Positions 42,561 to 52,152 are shown, counted from the stretch's first letter. The stretch: DNA of 64,000 nucleotides from Serinibacter salmoneus (GCF_002563925.1 NZ_PDJD01000001.1:2176973-2240972); one strand, 5' to 3'. A program made the numbers and translations. Notes: a model not told the origin generated them from the letters alone.

Positions 42561-44078
42561 ATGTCCCACGACGCGACCCTCGCACCGCAGCGACACGTGC
42601 CGGGCGACCTACCCTCCCGCATCCAGCACTACATCGACGGGGCCTTCGTCGATTCCCTCGACGGCGACACCTTCGAGGTGCTCGACCCCGTCTCGAACGA
42701 GACCTACGTGCAGGCCGCGGCGGGCAAGAGGGCCGATGTGGACCGCGCCGTCGCCGCCGCCCGACGGGCCTTCACCGAGGGCCCGTGGCCGCGGATGCTG
42801 CCGCGGGAACGCGCCCGGGTGCTCACCCGGATCGCGGACCTCGTGGAATCGCGCGATGCGCGCCTGGCGGAGTTGGAGTCCTTCGACTCGGGGCTGCCGA
42901 TCACCCAGGCCCTCGGTCAGGCGCGGCGCGCCGCGGAGAACTTCCGCTTCTTCGCCGACCTGATCGTGGCGCAGACCGATGACACCTACAAGGTGCCAGG
43001 GCGCCAGATCAACTACGTCAACCGCAAGCCCATCGGCGTCGCGGGGCTCATCACACCGTGGAACACGCCGTTCATGCTGGAGTCCTGGAAACTCGCCCCG
43101 GCGCTGGCGACCGGGAACACGGTGGTGCTCAAGCCCGCCGAGTTCACCCCGCTGTCAGCCTCCCTGTGGGCCGGCATCTTCGAGGAGGCCGGTCTCCCGC
43201 GAGGCGTGTTCAACCTGGTCAACGGGCTCGGCGAGGACGCCGGCGATGCGCTAGTCAAGCACCCCGAGGTGCCGCTGATCTCCTTCACCGGGGAGAGCAG
43301 CACCGGCCAGCTCATCTTCGCCAACGCCGCACCCCACCTCAAGGGCCTGTCGATGGAACTCGGCGGCAAGAGCCCGGCCGTGATCTTCGCCGACGCGGAC
43401 CTCGAGGCCGCCGTGGACGCGACGATCTTCGGGGTGTTCTCCCTCAACGGGGAACGCTGCACCGCCGGGAGCCGCATCCTGGTGCAGCGGGAGATCTACG
43501 ACGAGTTCGTGCAGCGGTACGCCGCACAGGCCGAGCGTGTGGTGGTCGGATACCCCCACGACCCGGCCACCGAGGTCGGGGCGCTGGTGCACCCCGAGCA
43601 CTTCGCCAAGGTGATGAGCTACGTGGAGATCGGCAAGACCGAGGGGCGCCTGGTCGCCGGCGGTGGTCGCCCAGCCGGCTTCGAGACGGGCAACTTCGTG
43701 GCGCCGACGGTGTTCGCCGACGTGCCGGCCGATGCCCGCATCTTCCAGGAGGAGATCTTCGGACCCGTCGTGGCCATCACGCCCTTCGACACCGAGGAGG
43801 AGGCCCTGGCCCTGGCGAACGGGATCGAGTACGGCCTCGCCGCCTACATCTGGACGAACGACCTGAAGCGGGCGCACACCTTCTCCCAGGCCGTGGAGGC
43901 GGGGATGGTGTGGCTGAACTCCAACAACGTCCGTGACCTGCGCACCCCGTTCGGCGGGGTGAAGGCCTCCGGGCTCGGACACGAGGGCGGCTACCGCTCG
44001 ATCGACTTCTACACCGACCAGCAGGCCGTCCACATCACCCTCGGCACGGTGCACAACCCTACCTTCGGCAAGGGCTGA
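42561..44078 (+). CDS. hpaE: 5-carboxymethyl-2-hydroxymuconate semialdehyde dehydrogenase
   Basis: A 505-residue NAD-dependent aldehyde dehydrogenase in the second step of homoprotocatechuate meta-cleavage, oxidising the ring-opened semialdehyde to 5-carboxymethyl-2-hydroxymuconate. Signatures: PWNTPFMLESWKLAPALATG, SMELGGKSPAVIF, and catalytic C300 in NGERCTAGSR, an arrangement typical of HpaE/AldA-type enzymes, and C-terminal FGGVKASGLGHEGG. The assignment over other ALDHs rests on its position directly before hpaD. AAGGAGAA precedes the ATG at 42561. Confidence 0.9.
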   Translation: MSHDATLAPQRHVPGDLPSRIQHYIDGAFVDSLDGDTFEVLDPVSNETYVQAAAGKRADVDRAVAAARRAFTEGPWPRMLPRERARVLTRIADLVESRDARLAELESFDSGLPITQALGQARRAAENFRFFADLIVAQTDDTYKVPGRQINYVNRKPIGVAGLITPWNTPFMLESWKLAPALATGNTVVLKPAEFTPLSASLWAGIFEEAGLPRGVFNLVNGLGEDAGDALVKHPEVPLISFTGESSTGQLIFANAAPHLKGLSMELGGKSPAVIFADADLEAAVDATIFGVFSLNGERCTAGSRILVQREIYDEFVQRYAAQAERVVVGYPHDPATEVGALVHPEHFAKVMSYVEIGKTEGRLVAGGGRPAGFETGNFVAPTVFADVPADARIFQEEIFGPVVAITPFDTEEEALALANGIEYGLAAYIWTNDLKRAHTFSQAVEAGMVWLNSNNVRDLRTPFGGVKASGLGHEGGYRSIDFYTDQQAVHITLGTVHNPTFGKG

Positions 44079-44138
44079 GGGCGGGCCGGCGAGCGCCGGG
44101 CCCCAGCCCACCCATCCAGCACGACGCAAGGACGCGAC

Positions 44139-45293
44139 ATGACTGACAAGACCCGCACCTCCTCAGGCTTCTTCGTCTCCGCCGAGGCGCCGATCCACAC
44201 CGACAACCCGATCCCGACCCCCTCCGCGCCCGCGCCGGACATCCTGCGCTGCGCCTCCATGGAGCTCGTGGTCACCGACCTCGCCGCCTCCCGGCAGTTC
44301 TACGTCGACGTGCTCGACCTCCAGGTCACTCAGGAGGACGAGACCACCGTCTACCTGCGCACCATGGAGGAGTTCATCCACCACAACCTCGTGCTGCGCA
44401 AGGGGCCGGTGGCCGCGGTGGCCGCCTTCTCCTACCGGGTGCGCACCCCCGAGGACCTGGACAAGGCCGTGGCCTTCTACACCGAGCTGGGGTGCCGGGT
44501 GGAGCGCCGAGCGGACGGGTTCACCGACGGGATCGGCGACTCGGTGCGCGTCACCGACCCCCTGGGGTTCCCGCTGGAGTTCTTCTACGAGGTGGAGCAT
44601 GTGGAGCGCCTGGCGTGGCGCTACGACCTGTACTCCCCCGGGGCGCTGGTGCGCCTGGACCACTTCAACCAGGTCACCCCGGACGTCGCCCGCGCCACCC
44701 GGTTCATGCAGGACCTCGGGTTCCGCGTCACCGAGGACATCCAGGACGAGGCGGGCACCCTGTACGCGGCGTGGATGCGCCGCAAGCCCACCGTGCACGA
44801 CACCGCCATGACCGGAGGGGACGGGCCGCGGATGCACCACGTGGCCTTCGCCACCCACGAGAAGCACAACATCCTGGCGATCTGCGACAAGCTCGGCGCG
44901 CTGCGTCGCTCCGATGCCATCGAGCGCGGCCCCGGGCGCCACGGCGTCTCCAACGCCTTCTACCTCTACCTGCGCGACCCGGACGGGCACCGCGTGGAGA
45001 TCTACACCCAGGACTACTACACCGGTGACCCGGACAACCCGGTGGTCACCTGGGACGTGCACGACAACCAGCGGCGCGACTGGTGGGGCAACCCCGTGGT
45101 CCCCAGTTGGTACACCGACGCCTCCCTCGTGCTCGACCTGGACGGCAATCCCCAACCGTTGGTCGCCCGCAGCGACGACAACGAGATGGCCGTGACGATC
45201 GGCGCGGACGGGTTCAGTTACACCCGCCCGGCCGACGAGGACGAGATGCCCGCCTGGAAGCAGGGCGAGTACAAACTCGGGCACCAGCTGTGA
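44139..45293 (+). CDS. hpaD: 3,4-dihydroxyphenylacetate (homoprotocatechuate) 2,3-dioxygenase
   Basis: A 384-residue type I extradiol ring-cleavage dioxygenase. It opens homoprotocatechuate to 5-carboxymethyl-2-hydroxymuconate semialdehyde with an Fe(II) or Mn(II) site. The metal facial triad is H175 (LDHFNQ), H234 (MHHVAF) and E287 (VEIYTQ). The 59/53 spacing equals that I recall for the Brevibacterium fuscum enzyme (H155, H214, E267), and the second-sphere acid/base His equivalent to H200 is H220 (TVHDTAM). The C-terminal lid (WWGNPVVPSWY) is present. An extra N-terminal stretch of about 20 residues relative to that enzyme is likely. This is the best-supported functional call in the cluster. 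Confidence 0.95.
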   Translation: MTDKTRTSSGFFVSAEAPIHTDNPIPTPSAPAPDILRCASMELVVTDLAASRQFYVDVLDLQVTQEDETTVYLRTMEEFIHHNLVLRKGPVAAVAAFSYRVRTPEDLDKAVAFYTELGCRVERRADGFTDGIGDSVRVTDPLGFPLEFFYEVEHVERLAWRYDLYSPGALVRLDHFNQVTPDVARATRFMQDLGFRVTEDIQDEAGTLYAAWMRRKPTVHDTAMTGGDGPRMHHVAFATHEKHNILAICDKLGALRRSDAIERGPGRHGVSNAFYLYLRDPDGHRVEIYTQDYYTGDPDNPVVTWDVHDNQRRDWWGNPVVPSWYTDASLVLDLDGNPQPLVARSDDNEMAVTIGADGFSYTRPADEDEMPAWKQGEYKLGHQL

Positions 45294-46078
45294 TGCTCAC
45301 GCCCGAGCAGGTCGCCCAGATCGCGGCGGAGCTGGCCGAGGCCGAGCGCACCCACGGCGTGATCCCGCGGATCACGGCCCGCTACCCGCAGGCCACGATC
45401 GAGGACTCCTACGCGATCCAGGGGGTGTGGCGCGATGCGAACATCGCCGCCGGTCGGCGCCTCGTGGGCCGCAAGATCGGCCTGACGTCCAAGGCGATGC
45501 AGCAGGCCACCGGGATCACCGAACCCGACTACGGCGTGATGTTCGACGACACCGTGCACGTTAGCGGCGCCGAGATCCCGTTCGAGCAGTTCTCCAACGT
45601 CCGCGTCGAGGTCGAACTGGCCTTCGTGCTGGCGACGCCGCTCTCCGGCCCGGACTGCACGCTGGCGGACGCCTTGGCGGCCATCGACTACGCCGTGCCG
45701 GCGCTGGAGATCCTGAACTCCCACATCGAGTTGGAGGGGCGCACGATCGTGGACACCATCGCCGACAACGCGGCCTACGGGGCGATGGTGCTCGGTGACG
45801 TGCACCGACGGGTGGACGAGGTGGACCTGCCGTGGGTGCCCGGTGTCCTCAGTCGCAACGGCGAGATCGAGGAGACCGGCGTGGCCGCGGGGGTCCTCGG
45901 GCACCCGGCGCGCGGGGTCGCGTGGCTCGCGAACACGTTCCACCAGCACGGCGCCCGCCTGGAAGCCGGCGAGGTGATCCTGGCAGGCTCGTTCACCAGA
46001 CCAATGTGGGTCTCGCGCGGCGATGAGGTGCGCTGCGACTTCGCGGAGATGGGAGTGGTGACATGTCGCTTCGTCTGA
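45293..46078 (+). CDS. hpaH: 2-oxohept-3-ene-1,7-dioate hydratase
   Basis: A 261-residue MhpD/HpaH-type hydratase of the FAH superfamily that adds water to 2-oxohept-3-ene-1,7-dioate before aldol cleavage. Family features: GRKIGLTSKAMQQ, EPDYGVMFDDTV, VEVELAFVLA (metal-binding Glu residues), and LEILNSHIE. The ATG shares one base with the hpaD stop (TGATG). It overlaps the next gene by 16 bases, an unusually long overlap that suggests tight coupling with hpaI. Confidence 0.92.
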   Translation: MLTPEQVAQIAAELAEAERTHGVIPRITARYPQATIEDSYAIQGVWRDANIAAGRRLVGRKIGLTSKAMQQATGITEPDYGVMFDDTVHVSGAEIPFEQFSNVRVEVELAFVLATPLSGPDCTLADALAAIDYAVPALEILNSHIELEGRTIVDTIADNAAYGAMVLGDVHRRVDEVDLPWVPGVLSRNGEIEETGVAAGVLGHPARGVAWLANTFHQHGARLEAGEVILAGSFTRPMWVSRGDEVRCDFAEMGVVTCRFV

Positions 46079-46866
46079 GGCCGACGTTCCGCGCGGCGCT
46101 GGCCGAGAGCAAACGGGCGCTCGCCGGGATGTGGGTGTGTTCCGGCTCGCCACTGGTCGCCGAGATCGCCGCCGGATCGGGGCTGGACTGGCTGCTGCTG
46201 GACATGGAACATGCACCCAACGGCCTGGAGTCCGTCCTCGCCCAGCTGCAGGCTGTGGCCGCGTACCCGATCACTCCGGTGGTGCGGGTGCCCTCGGCCG
46301 ACCCCGTGGTGCTCAAGCAGGTGCTCGATCTCGGGGCGCAGACCATCCTGGTGCCGATGGTGAACTCGGCCGCCGAGGCGGAGGCCGCCGTGCGGGCGGT
46401 GCGCTACCCACCCCGGGGCATCCGCGGCGTCGGCTCGGCGCTCGGGCGCTCCGCGCGCTGGAACCGCGTGGCCCACTACCTTCCGCAGGCCGAGGATCAC
46501 GTCTCGCTCATGGTCCAGATCGAGTCCGCCGACGCCGTGACTGCGGCCGCGGAGATCGCGGCGGTGGACGGCGTGGACGGCGTGTTCGTGGGTCCTAGTG
46601 ACCTGGCCGCCTCGATGGGACTGCTGGGGTCACAGACCCACCCGGAGGTGCTGCGCGCCGTGCACGCCACGTTCGAGGCGGTGCGCTCGGCGGGTAAGCC
46701 GGTCGGCGTCAACGCGTTCGACCCCCAGGTGGCCCAGGACTACCTCGCGGCGGGCGCGCAGTTCGTGATCGTCGGTGCGGACGTCGCGCTGCTGGCGCGC
46801 GGCTCGGAGGCGCTGGCCGCTCGCTTCATCCCGGGCGAGGAGTCTGGCGAGCGCTCCGGGTACTGA
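46063..46866 (+). CDS. hpaI: HpcH/HpaI class II aldolase (4-hydroxy-2-oxoheptanedioate aldolase)
   Basis: A 267-residue metal-dependent pyruvate aldolase, the last step of the route, splitting 4-hydroxy-2-oxoheptane-1,7-dioate to pyruvate and succinic semialdehyde. HpaI hallmarks: LDWLLLDMEHAPN, the Arg of VVRVPSADP, PPRGIRGVGSALGRSARWN, QIES with the metal-binding Glu, and VFVGPSDLAASMG with the metal Asp. Its succinic-semialdehyde product matches the dehydrogenase gene on the opposite strand. ATG at 46063 lies inside the end of hpaH and has a GGGAG site. Confidence 0.93.
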   Translation: MSLRLRPTFRAALAESKRALAGMWVCSGSPLVAEIAAGSGLDWLLLDMEHAPNGLESVLAQLQAVAAYPITPVVRVPSADPVVLKQVLDLGAQTILVPMVNSAAEAEAAVRAVRYPPRGIRGVGSALGRSARWNRVAHYLPQAEDHVSLMVQIESADAVTAAAEIAAVDGVDGVFVGPSDLAASMGLLGSQTHPEVLRAVHATFEAVRSAGKPVGVNAFDPQVAQDYLAAGAQFVIVGADVALLARGSEALAARFIPGEESGERSGY

Positions 46867-46998
46867 CGGCGGCCGGCCGCCCGCGGCAGCCTCCCCGGAC
46901 CGGCACCATGACCTCGATGCGGTCTCGGCGCTTGGACGACGCGCTCGCGGGAACCGGGTGCTGGCCTCACGAGGCAGAGACGGCGTCGAGCACCTGGC

Positions 46999-47424
46999 TC
47001 ATCCGGCCGCGCTCCACGGGTCGACCAGTTCGACACCGGTGTGCACGAAGTCCTTCACGTTTCGCGTCGCGCAGGTCGCTCCGTGCACCAGGCAGATCGC
47101 GGCGATCTGCGCGTCAGCTGTACTGATTGGCGCTCCCCTGTTCTCACGGGTCACGAGCACGTCGGCGTAGCGGTCGGCCGCCACCTCATCGAACGGCAAC
47201 ACCGCGCGGGTGCCTCTGTACGGCGCGAGCGCTGCGTCAATGCGCCGGGCCAGTTCGTCCCTGCGCCGACCATCCGGCAGCCGTCTCACCCCCGCCAACA
47301 GTTCCGCGAGCGTGACGGACGTGATCGCGACGTCACCCGTCAGCGACGTAAGCCAACCGACCACGAGCGGCTCCGGCGACGGACGGAAGATCTCCGAGAT
47401 GACGTTCGTGTCGAGGATGATCAC
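46999..47424 (-). CDS. PIN-domain toxin, FitB/VapC-like
   Basis: A 141-residue PIN-domain ribonuclease. Acidic metal-binding residues are D5 (ILDTNV), E41 (TLAELLAG), D104 (STADAQIAA), plus the NVKDF motif with D125. In type II modules such toxins cleave specific RNAs unless bound by the antitoxin. The GTG start overlaps the antitoxin stop by four bases. Closest in style to FitB and StbB-like proteins. The gene is intact with no sign of decay. Confidence 0.9.
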   Translation of the reverse strand: MIILDTNVISEIFRPSPEPLVVGWLTSLTGDVAITSVTLAELLAGVRRLPDGRRRDELARRIDAALAPYRGTRAVLPFDEVAADRYADVLVTRENRGAPISTADAQIAAICLVHGATCATRNVKDFVHTGVELVDPWSAAG

Positions 47425-47654
47425 TCGAAGTCGACCGCCCGGGCGACGTCGTCGCGGGCCGGCACGGGCAGGCCTTCCACCCCGCCGACGTCCTGCGCAG
47501 CAGAGAGGAGCGCCATCCCGATGTGCGGCCGTCTAGCTGCCTTGGTGAGGATGTCACGGACCTCGGCCTCCATGGAGCGCCCGTGCTCCTTCGCCTGTGA
47601 GGCGAGTTGCTGCTTCACGGCGTCGTCAAGACCGCGGACGATGATGGATGACAT
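47421..47654 (-). CDS. Antitoxin, FitA-like ribbon-helix-helix protein
   Basis: A 77-residue antitoxin. The N-terminal SSIIVRGLDDAVKQQLASQA and KEHGRSMEAEVRDIL give a ribbon-helix-helix DNA-binding dimer module, and the C-terminal 30 residues, ending DDVARAVDFE, would wrap the PIN toxin. It is first in the operon, as usual, and likely represses its own promoter through the repeated GATGCTAG sites upstream. Confidence 0.9.
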   Translation of the reverse strand: MSSIIVRGLDDAVKQQLASQAKEHGRSMEAEVRDILTKAARRPHIGMALLSAAQDVGGVEGLPVPARDDVARAVDFE

Positions 47655-47672
47655 CGGCGACCACCTCCCAGT

Positions 47673-47713
47673 GCTATCGCTGATGCTAGCGCTTGCGCGC
47701 GCACCGATGCTAG
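47673..47713 (-). promoter_or_regulatory. Candidate operator of the toxin-antitoxin operon
   Basis: GATGCTAG occurs at 47682-47689 and 47706-47713, 24 bases apart, and GCTATCGC at 47673-47680 is a partial inverted copy. The repeats lie 19-60 bases before the antitoxin ATG, where RHH antitoxins usually bind. Confidence 0.45.
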
Positions 47714-47795
47714 ACCTGTGGACTCAGCACGACGCCCCGGCAACCTCGTCACGACGCGCTCGGGCGGGGCATCATTCAGGGCACGAAGGCACTGC

Positions 47796-48875
47796 TCACA
47801 CGTTGAAGCGGAACTCCACCACGTCGCCGTCGACCATCACGTAGTCCTTGCCCTCCACGCGCGCCTTGCCCGCGGCACGGGCGTTCGCGACGGACCCGGC
47901 CTCCACCAGGTCGGCGAAGGAGATGACCTCGGCCTTGATGAAGCCCTTCTCGAAGTCGGTGTGGATGACCCCCGCGGCCTGCGGCGCCGTCCAGCCCTGG
48001 CGGATCGTCCAGGCGCGCGACTCCTTCGGGCCGGCCGTGAGGTAGGTCTGCAGGCCGAGGGTGTGGAAGCCCACGCGGGCGAGTTGGTCCAGACCGGACT
48101 CCTCCTGGCCGGACTCCGCGAGCATCTCCGCGGCGTCCTCCTCGTCCAACTCCGCGAGCTCGGACTCGAACTTGGCGTCCAGGAAGATCACGTCCGCCGG
48201 CGCGAACTGCTCGCGCACCGTCGCCTGGAACTCGGTGTCGGCCAGTCCGGCATCATCGGTGTTGACGGCGTAGATGAACGGCTTGGCGGTCATCAGGCCG
48301 AACTGCTTGAGGATCTCGGCGTCGAAGTCGCCGCGGTGCGCCGCGATCGTCTCGCCGGTGAGGAGCAGCTCGTGCGCCTGCTGGGCGGTGGCGAGGACGG
48401 CGGCCTCGGTCTTCTTGCCACGCACCTCCTTCTCCAGCCGCGGGATGGCCTTCTCCAGGGTCTGCACGTCGGCGAGGATCAGCTCGGTGATGATCACGTC
48501 CACGTCCGCCAGGGCGTCCACGCGGCCGTCCACGTGCACCACGTCCGGGTCGGCGAAGGCGCGCGTGACCAGGCAGATCGCGTCGGCCTCGCGGATGTTG
48601 GCGAGGAACTGGTTGCCGAGGCCCTCGCCCTCGCTGGCGCCCTTGACGATGCCGGCGATGTCCACGAAGGAGACCGTGGCGGGCACGATCTTCTCCGAAC
48701 CGAAGATCCCGGCGAGGGTGTTCAGGCGCTCGTCCGGCAGCGGCACGACCCCGACGTTGGGCTCGATCGTGGCGAACGGGTAGTTCGCCGCGAGGGCGCC
48801 GGCGCGGGTGAGGGCGTTGAAGAGGGTGGACTTGCCGACGTTGGGCAGGCCGACGATTCCGATAGTGAGTGCCAC
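47796..48875 (-). CDS. ychF: Redox-regulated ATPase YchF (OLA1 type)
   Basis: A 359-residue Obg-family P-loop NTPase that prefers ATP and associates with ribosomes; it is involved in stress responses. Motifs: P-loop GLPNVGKST at residues 8-16, DIAGIVKGASEGEGLGNQF for switch II, NTDD as the altered G4 motif (in place of NKxD, which explains ATP preference), and the C-terminal TGS-like domain ending DGDVVEFRFNV. GTG start. Convergent with nothing; the divergent rmuC is 115 bases away. Confidence 0.95.
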   Translation of the reverse strand: MALTIGIVGLPNVGKSTLFNALTRAGALAANYPFATIEPNVGVVPLPDERLNTLAGIFGSEKIVPATVSFVDIAGIVKGASEGEGLGNQFLANIREADAICLVTRAFADPDVVHVDGRVDALADVDVIITELILADVQTLEKAIPRLEKEVRGKKTEAAVLATAQQAHELLLTGETIAAHRGDFDAEILKQFGLMTAKPFIYAVNTDDAGLADTEFQATVREQFAPADVIFLDAKFESELAELDEEDAAEMLAESGQEESGLDQLARVGFHTLGLQTYLTAGPKESRAWTIRQGWTAPQAAGVIHTDFEKGFIKAEVISFADLVEAGSVANARAAGKARVEGKDYVMVDGDVVEFRFNV

Positions 48876-48990
48876 GGGCGTCGATACTACGGCGTTCGGG
48901 CCCCTGTGCGCCCGCCCGCCACGAGGGAGGAACGACGGCGTGCGGCCAGTCCTGCCCGAGGATGTCAGTCCCCCGTGGTCGACTTAGGCC

Positions 48991-50706
48991 ATGGACAGCA
49001 CCGCACTGATCGTCGCGATCCTCGCCCTGGCGCTCGGGGCCGGACTGGGCTACCTGCTGGCGGGCAACCGCGCCGCCGCGCGTCGAGGAGCCGGGGAGAG
49101 CGAGGCAGCGGCCCTGCGCACCCGCCTGGAGGCCGCCGAGGCCGCGCACGAGCGCGCCGTTGCCGACGCCGAGCAGCGGCTGGGCCAGGTGCGGGAGGAG
49201 GCTGCGGACGCCGCGGCCCAGGCCGAGCGACGGCGCCGGCAGGAGGCCGAGGAAGCGGAGCGTCGCCGCGTGGCGGACGTGCAGGCCGAGCAGGAGCGCG
49301 GGGCGCGTCAGATCGCCGCCGAGGTGCAGCGTGCCGAGCAGGCGCGCGCCGAGGAGCAGGCGCGGGCAGCGGAGGCGTTGAGCGCCGAGCAGCAGCGCGC
49401 TGCCGATCAGCTAGCCGCGACCGAGCGTCGTCACCAGGCCGAACAGGAGCGGATGCGGGCAGACCACGCCCAGGCCCTGGAGTCCCTGCGAGCCGATACC
49501 AAGCGGATGTCGGACGAGTTCGAGGCGCTGTCCGCCAAGGCCCTGGCGGCGAACGCGAAGTCCTTCCTCGAGCAGGCCGAGGAGCGCCTCAAGCGCACCG
49601 AGCAGGCCAGCGCCGCGGAACTGGCCAAGCGGGAGGAGGCGGTCAAGCAGCTGGTGGAGCCGCTGACCCGCACCCTGGGCGATGTGAAGGCGGAGATGAC
49701 CGAGGCGGAGAAGGCGCGCCTGGCGGCGCACACGGCGCTCGCCGAGCAGGTCAAGGGCATGCAGGTCTCCTCCGAGCAGTTGCGCGCCGAGACCAACCAG
49801 CTGGTCACCGCGCTGCGCGCGCCGCAGGTGCGCGGCGCGTGGGGCGAGATGCAGTTGCGTCGCACCGTGGAGATCGCCGGGATGGTGGAGCACGTCGACT
49901 TCGAGGAGCAGGTCCAGGTGGAGGGCGGCGCCCTGCGCCCCGACCTCGTGGTCACGCTGCCGGACGGCAAGCAGATCGTGGTGGACGCCAAGGTCGCCTT
50001 CAACGGGTACCTGGAGGCCATGGAGGCCCGCGACGACGAGACCCGCCGCCAGCGCCTGGCCGCGCACGCCCGCCACATGCGCAAGCACGTGGACCAGCTC
50101 AGCAGCAAGGAGTACTGGGCGCACCTGGACTCCACACCGGAGTTCACGGTGATGTTCGTGCCCTCGGAGGTGTTCCTCAACGCCGCCATGGAGCAGGACC
50201 CCACGCTGCAGGAGCACGCCTTCAGCAACAACGTCGTCGTCGCCACACCCGCCACCCTGGTGGCGCTGCTGCGCACGGTGGCCTACACCTGGCGTCAGGA
50301 GCAGCTCGCGACCGAGGCCAAGCAGGTCTTCACCGTGGGCCGCGAACTCCACAAGCGCCTGCAGACCTTCGGTAAGCACCTGGAGGACCTCGCCAAGCGG
50401 CTGAACGGCACCGTGGAGACCTTCAACAAGATGACCGCGTCCCTGGACTCCCGGGTGGTGCCGCAGATCCGCCGGTTCAGCGCCCTGCAGGGCCTGGACG
50501 ACGACGTCCAGGTGCCGCCGCCGCTGGAGGTGCATGCCACCCCCGCCGCCAAGGCCGACCTCTACCCGGGCGAGGCCGCCGCGGCCGAGGAGCGCACCCG
50601 GGTGCTGGGCCCGCGCGGCGAGGACTCGTTGTTCGAGGACGCTCTCGAGGTCCCGGGGATCGAAGGAACACACCCCACCCGCAAGCGCAACGGCACCGAC
50701 GGCTGA
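48991..50706 (+). CDS. rmuC: DNA recombination protein RmuC
   Basis: A 571-residue RmuC. An N-terminal membrane segment (residues 5-23) is followed by a long Ala/Glu/Arg-rich coiled coil (about 30-235) and then the restriction-endonuclease-like RmuC domain (about 240-500) with RAPQVRGAWGEMQLRRTVEIAG split as RAPQVRGAWGEMQLR and the DLVVTLPDGKQIVVDAKVAF active-site block. RmuC limits inversions at short repeats and, in other bacteria, protects against phage; the biochemistry is unsettled. It is beside xseAB, another nuclease, but the two are separated by 61 bases and may have separate starts. Confidence 0.92.
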   Translation: MDSTALIVAILALALGAGLGYLLAGNRAAARRGAGESEAAALRTRLEAAEAAHERAVADAEQRLGQVREEAADAAAQAERRRRQEAEEAERRRVADVQAEQERGARQIAAEVQRAEQARAEEQARAAEALSAEQQRAADQLAATERRHQAEQERMRADHAQALESLRADTKRMSDEFEALSAKALAANAKSFLEQAEERLKRTEQASAAELAKREEAVKQLVEPLTRTLGDVKAEMTEAEKARLAAHTALAEQVKGMQVSSEQLRAETNQLVTALRAPQVRGAWGEMQLRRTVEIAGMVEHVDFEEQVQVEGGALRPDLVVTLPDGKQIVVDAKVAFNGYLEAMEARDDETRRQRLAAHARHMRKHVDQLSSKEYWAHLDSTPEFTVMFVPSEVFLNAAMEQDPTLQEHAFSNNVVVATPATLVALLRTVAYTWRQEQLATEAKQVFTVGRELHKRLQTFGKHLEDLAKRLNGTVETFNKMTASLDSRVVPQIRRFSALQGLDDDVQVPPPLEVHATPAAKADLYPGEAAAAEERTRVLGPRGEDSLFEDALEVPGIEGTHPTRKRNGTDG

Positions 50707-50767
50707 TGGACGGCGCGGCTGTGGACGCGGGTCGAACCAGCGCTCCACACCAGGCAGGCTGTACCCC

Positions 50768-52147
50768 GTGAGTGCTCCACAGCCCGATGAGGCGAACGCC
50801 GGCGCCCCCGCCGACCAGCAGGACGCCGGCGCTCCCCTCCCCCTGCCCGAGAAGGCCCTCGACACCACCGAGCAGCGCCCCTGGCCCCTGCGCCTGCTCT
50901 CCTCCAAGATGGCCGACTACATCGGCCGGATGGCACCCGTGTGGGTGGAGGGCCAGATCGTGGAAGGCAACCGCCGCCGCGGCATGAGCTTCTTCACGCT
51001 GCGCGACACCGAGGCGGACGTCTCCCTGCGGATGACCGCCTTCTCCCAGGTGCTGGACCGCGTCACCGCCCCGCTCGACCCGGGCGCCCACGTGGTGGTG
51101 CACGCCAAGCCCACCTTCTACGCCAAACGGGGCGACCTGTCGCTGCAGGCCCGCACCATCCGCGCGGTCGGGATCGGGGAGCTCCTCGCCCGCATCGACC
51201 AGCTCCGTCGCACCCTGGCCGCCGAAGGCCTCTTCGACGCCGACCGCAAGCGCGACCTGCCCTTCCTCCCCCGCCGCATCGGCCTCATCTGCGGCCGCGA
51301 GGCCAAGGCGATGCACGACGTACTCGTCAACGCCCGCGAGCGCTTCCCCGAGGTGGCCTTCGAGGTGCGCCAGGTCGCCGTGCAGGGCGTCAACGCCGTG
51401 CGGGAGGTCAGCGCCGCGCTGCGGGAACTCGACGCCGACCCGGGCATCGACGTCATCGTCATCACCCGCGGCGGCGGCAGCGTGGAGGACCTGCTGCCCT
51501 TCTCCAACGAGACCCTGGTGCGCGAGGCCGCCAAGGCCACCACCCCGATCGTCTCCGCCATCGGCCACGAGACGGACGCGCCCCTGCTGGACCTGGTCGC
51601 GGACCACCGCGCCTCCACCCCCACCGCCGCCGCCAAGCGCATCGTCCCGGACATGGCCGCCGAACGCGCCGGCGTGGACAACGCCCGCTCCCGGCTGCGC
51701 CACGCCATCACCCATCGGCTGCGCAGCGAACAGAGTGCCCTCGACGCCGTACGCAGCCGGCCCGTGCTGGCGGACCCGGGCGTCATCGTCACCGCACGCG
51801 AGAGCGACCTCGCCCGCGACCTACGCACCATCCGCCTGCGCTTCGGCACCCGGATCGACGCCGCCTCCGCCGACATCCGTTCCCTCGGCGCCCAGGTCCG
51901 CGCCCTATCCCCCGCCGCCACCCTGGAGCGCGGCTATGCCGTGCTGCGCACGGACCGGGGGATCGTGCGCGAGGCGAGCGACGTCCCGCCCGGCGCGAGC
52001 GTGGAGGCCGTCCTCGCCGACAGTCGCCTCACGCTCACCCGAGCACCGGACTCCCCCGTCACCACACCGGCCACGACACCGCGCGCGAGCGACGCGAGCG
52101 CCTCCGTGGACACCGCGGACACCCCACCCACCGATCTGGTTGACTGA
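50768..52147 (+). CDS. xseA: Exodeoxyribonuclease VII large subunit
   Basis: A 459-residue XseA, the catalytic subunit of ExoVII, degrading single-stranded DNA from both ends. An N-terminal OB-fold ([20 protein letters not shown] through ARTIRAVG) is followed by the nuclease domain with [29 protein letters not shown] and [19 protein letters not shown], then a coiled coil and a C-terminal segment with [11 protein letters not shown] Pro/Ala-rich extension of about 40 residues at the N-terminus is longer than in E. coli. The GTG at 50768 is the first plausible start; longer upstream frames shadow rmuC. Confidence 0.94.
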   Translation: MSAPQPDEANAGAPADQQDAGAPLPLPEKALDTTEQRPWPLRLLSSKMADYIGRMAPVWVEGQIVEGNRRRGMSFFTLRDTEADVSLRMTAFSQVLDRVTAPLDPGAHVVVHAKPTFYAKRGDLSLQARTIRAVGIGELLARIDQLRRTLAAEGLFDADRKRDLPFLPRRIGLICGREAKAMHDVLVNARERFPEVAFEVRQVAVQGVNAVREVSAALRELDADPGIDVIVITRGGGSVEDLLPFSNETLVREAAKATTPIVSAIGHETDAPLLDLVADHRASTPTAAAKRIVPDMAAERAGVDNARSRLRHAITHRLRSEQSALDAVRSRPVLADPGVIVTARESDLARDLRTIRLRFGTRIDAASADIRSLGAQVRALSPAATLERGYAVLRTDRGIVREASDVPPGASVEAVLADSRLTLTRAPDSPVTTPATTPRASDASASVDTADTPPTDLVD

Positions 52148-52152
52148 AGGCT

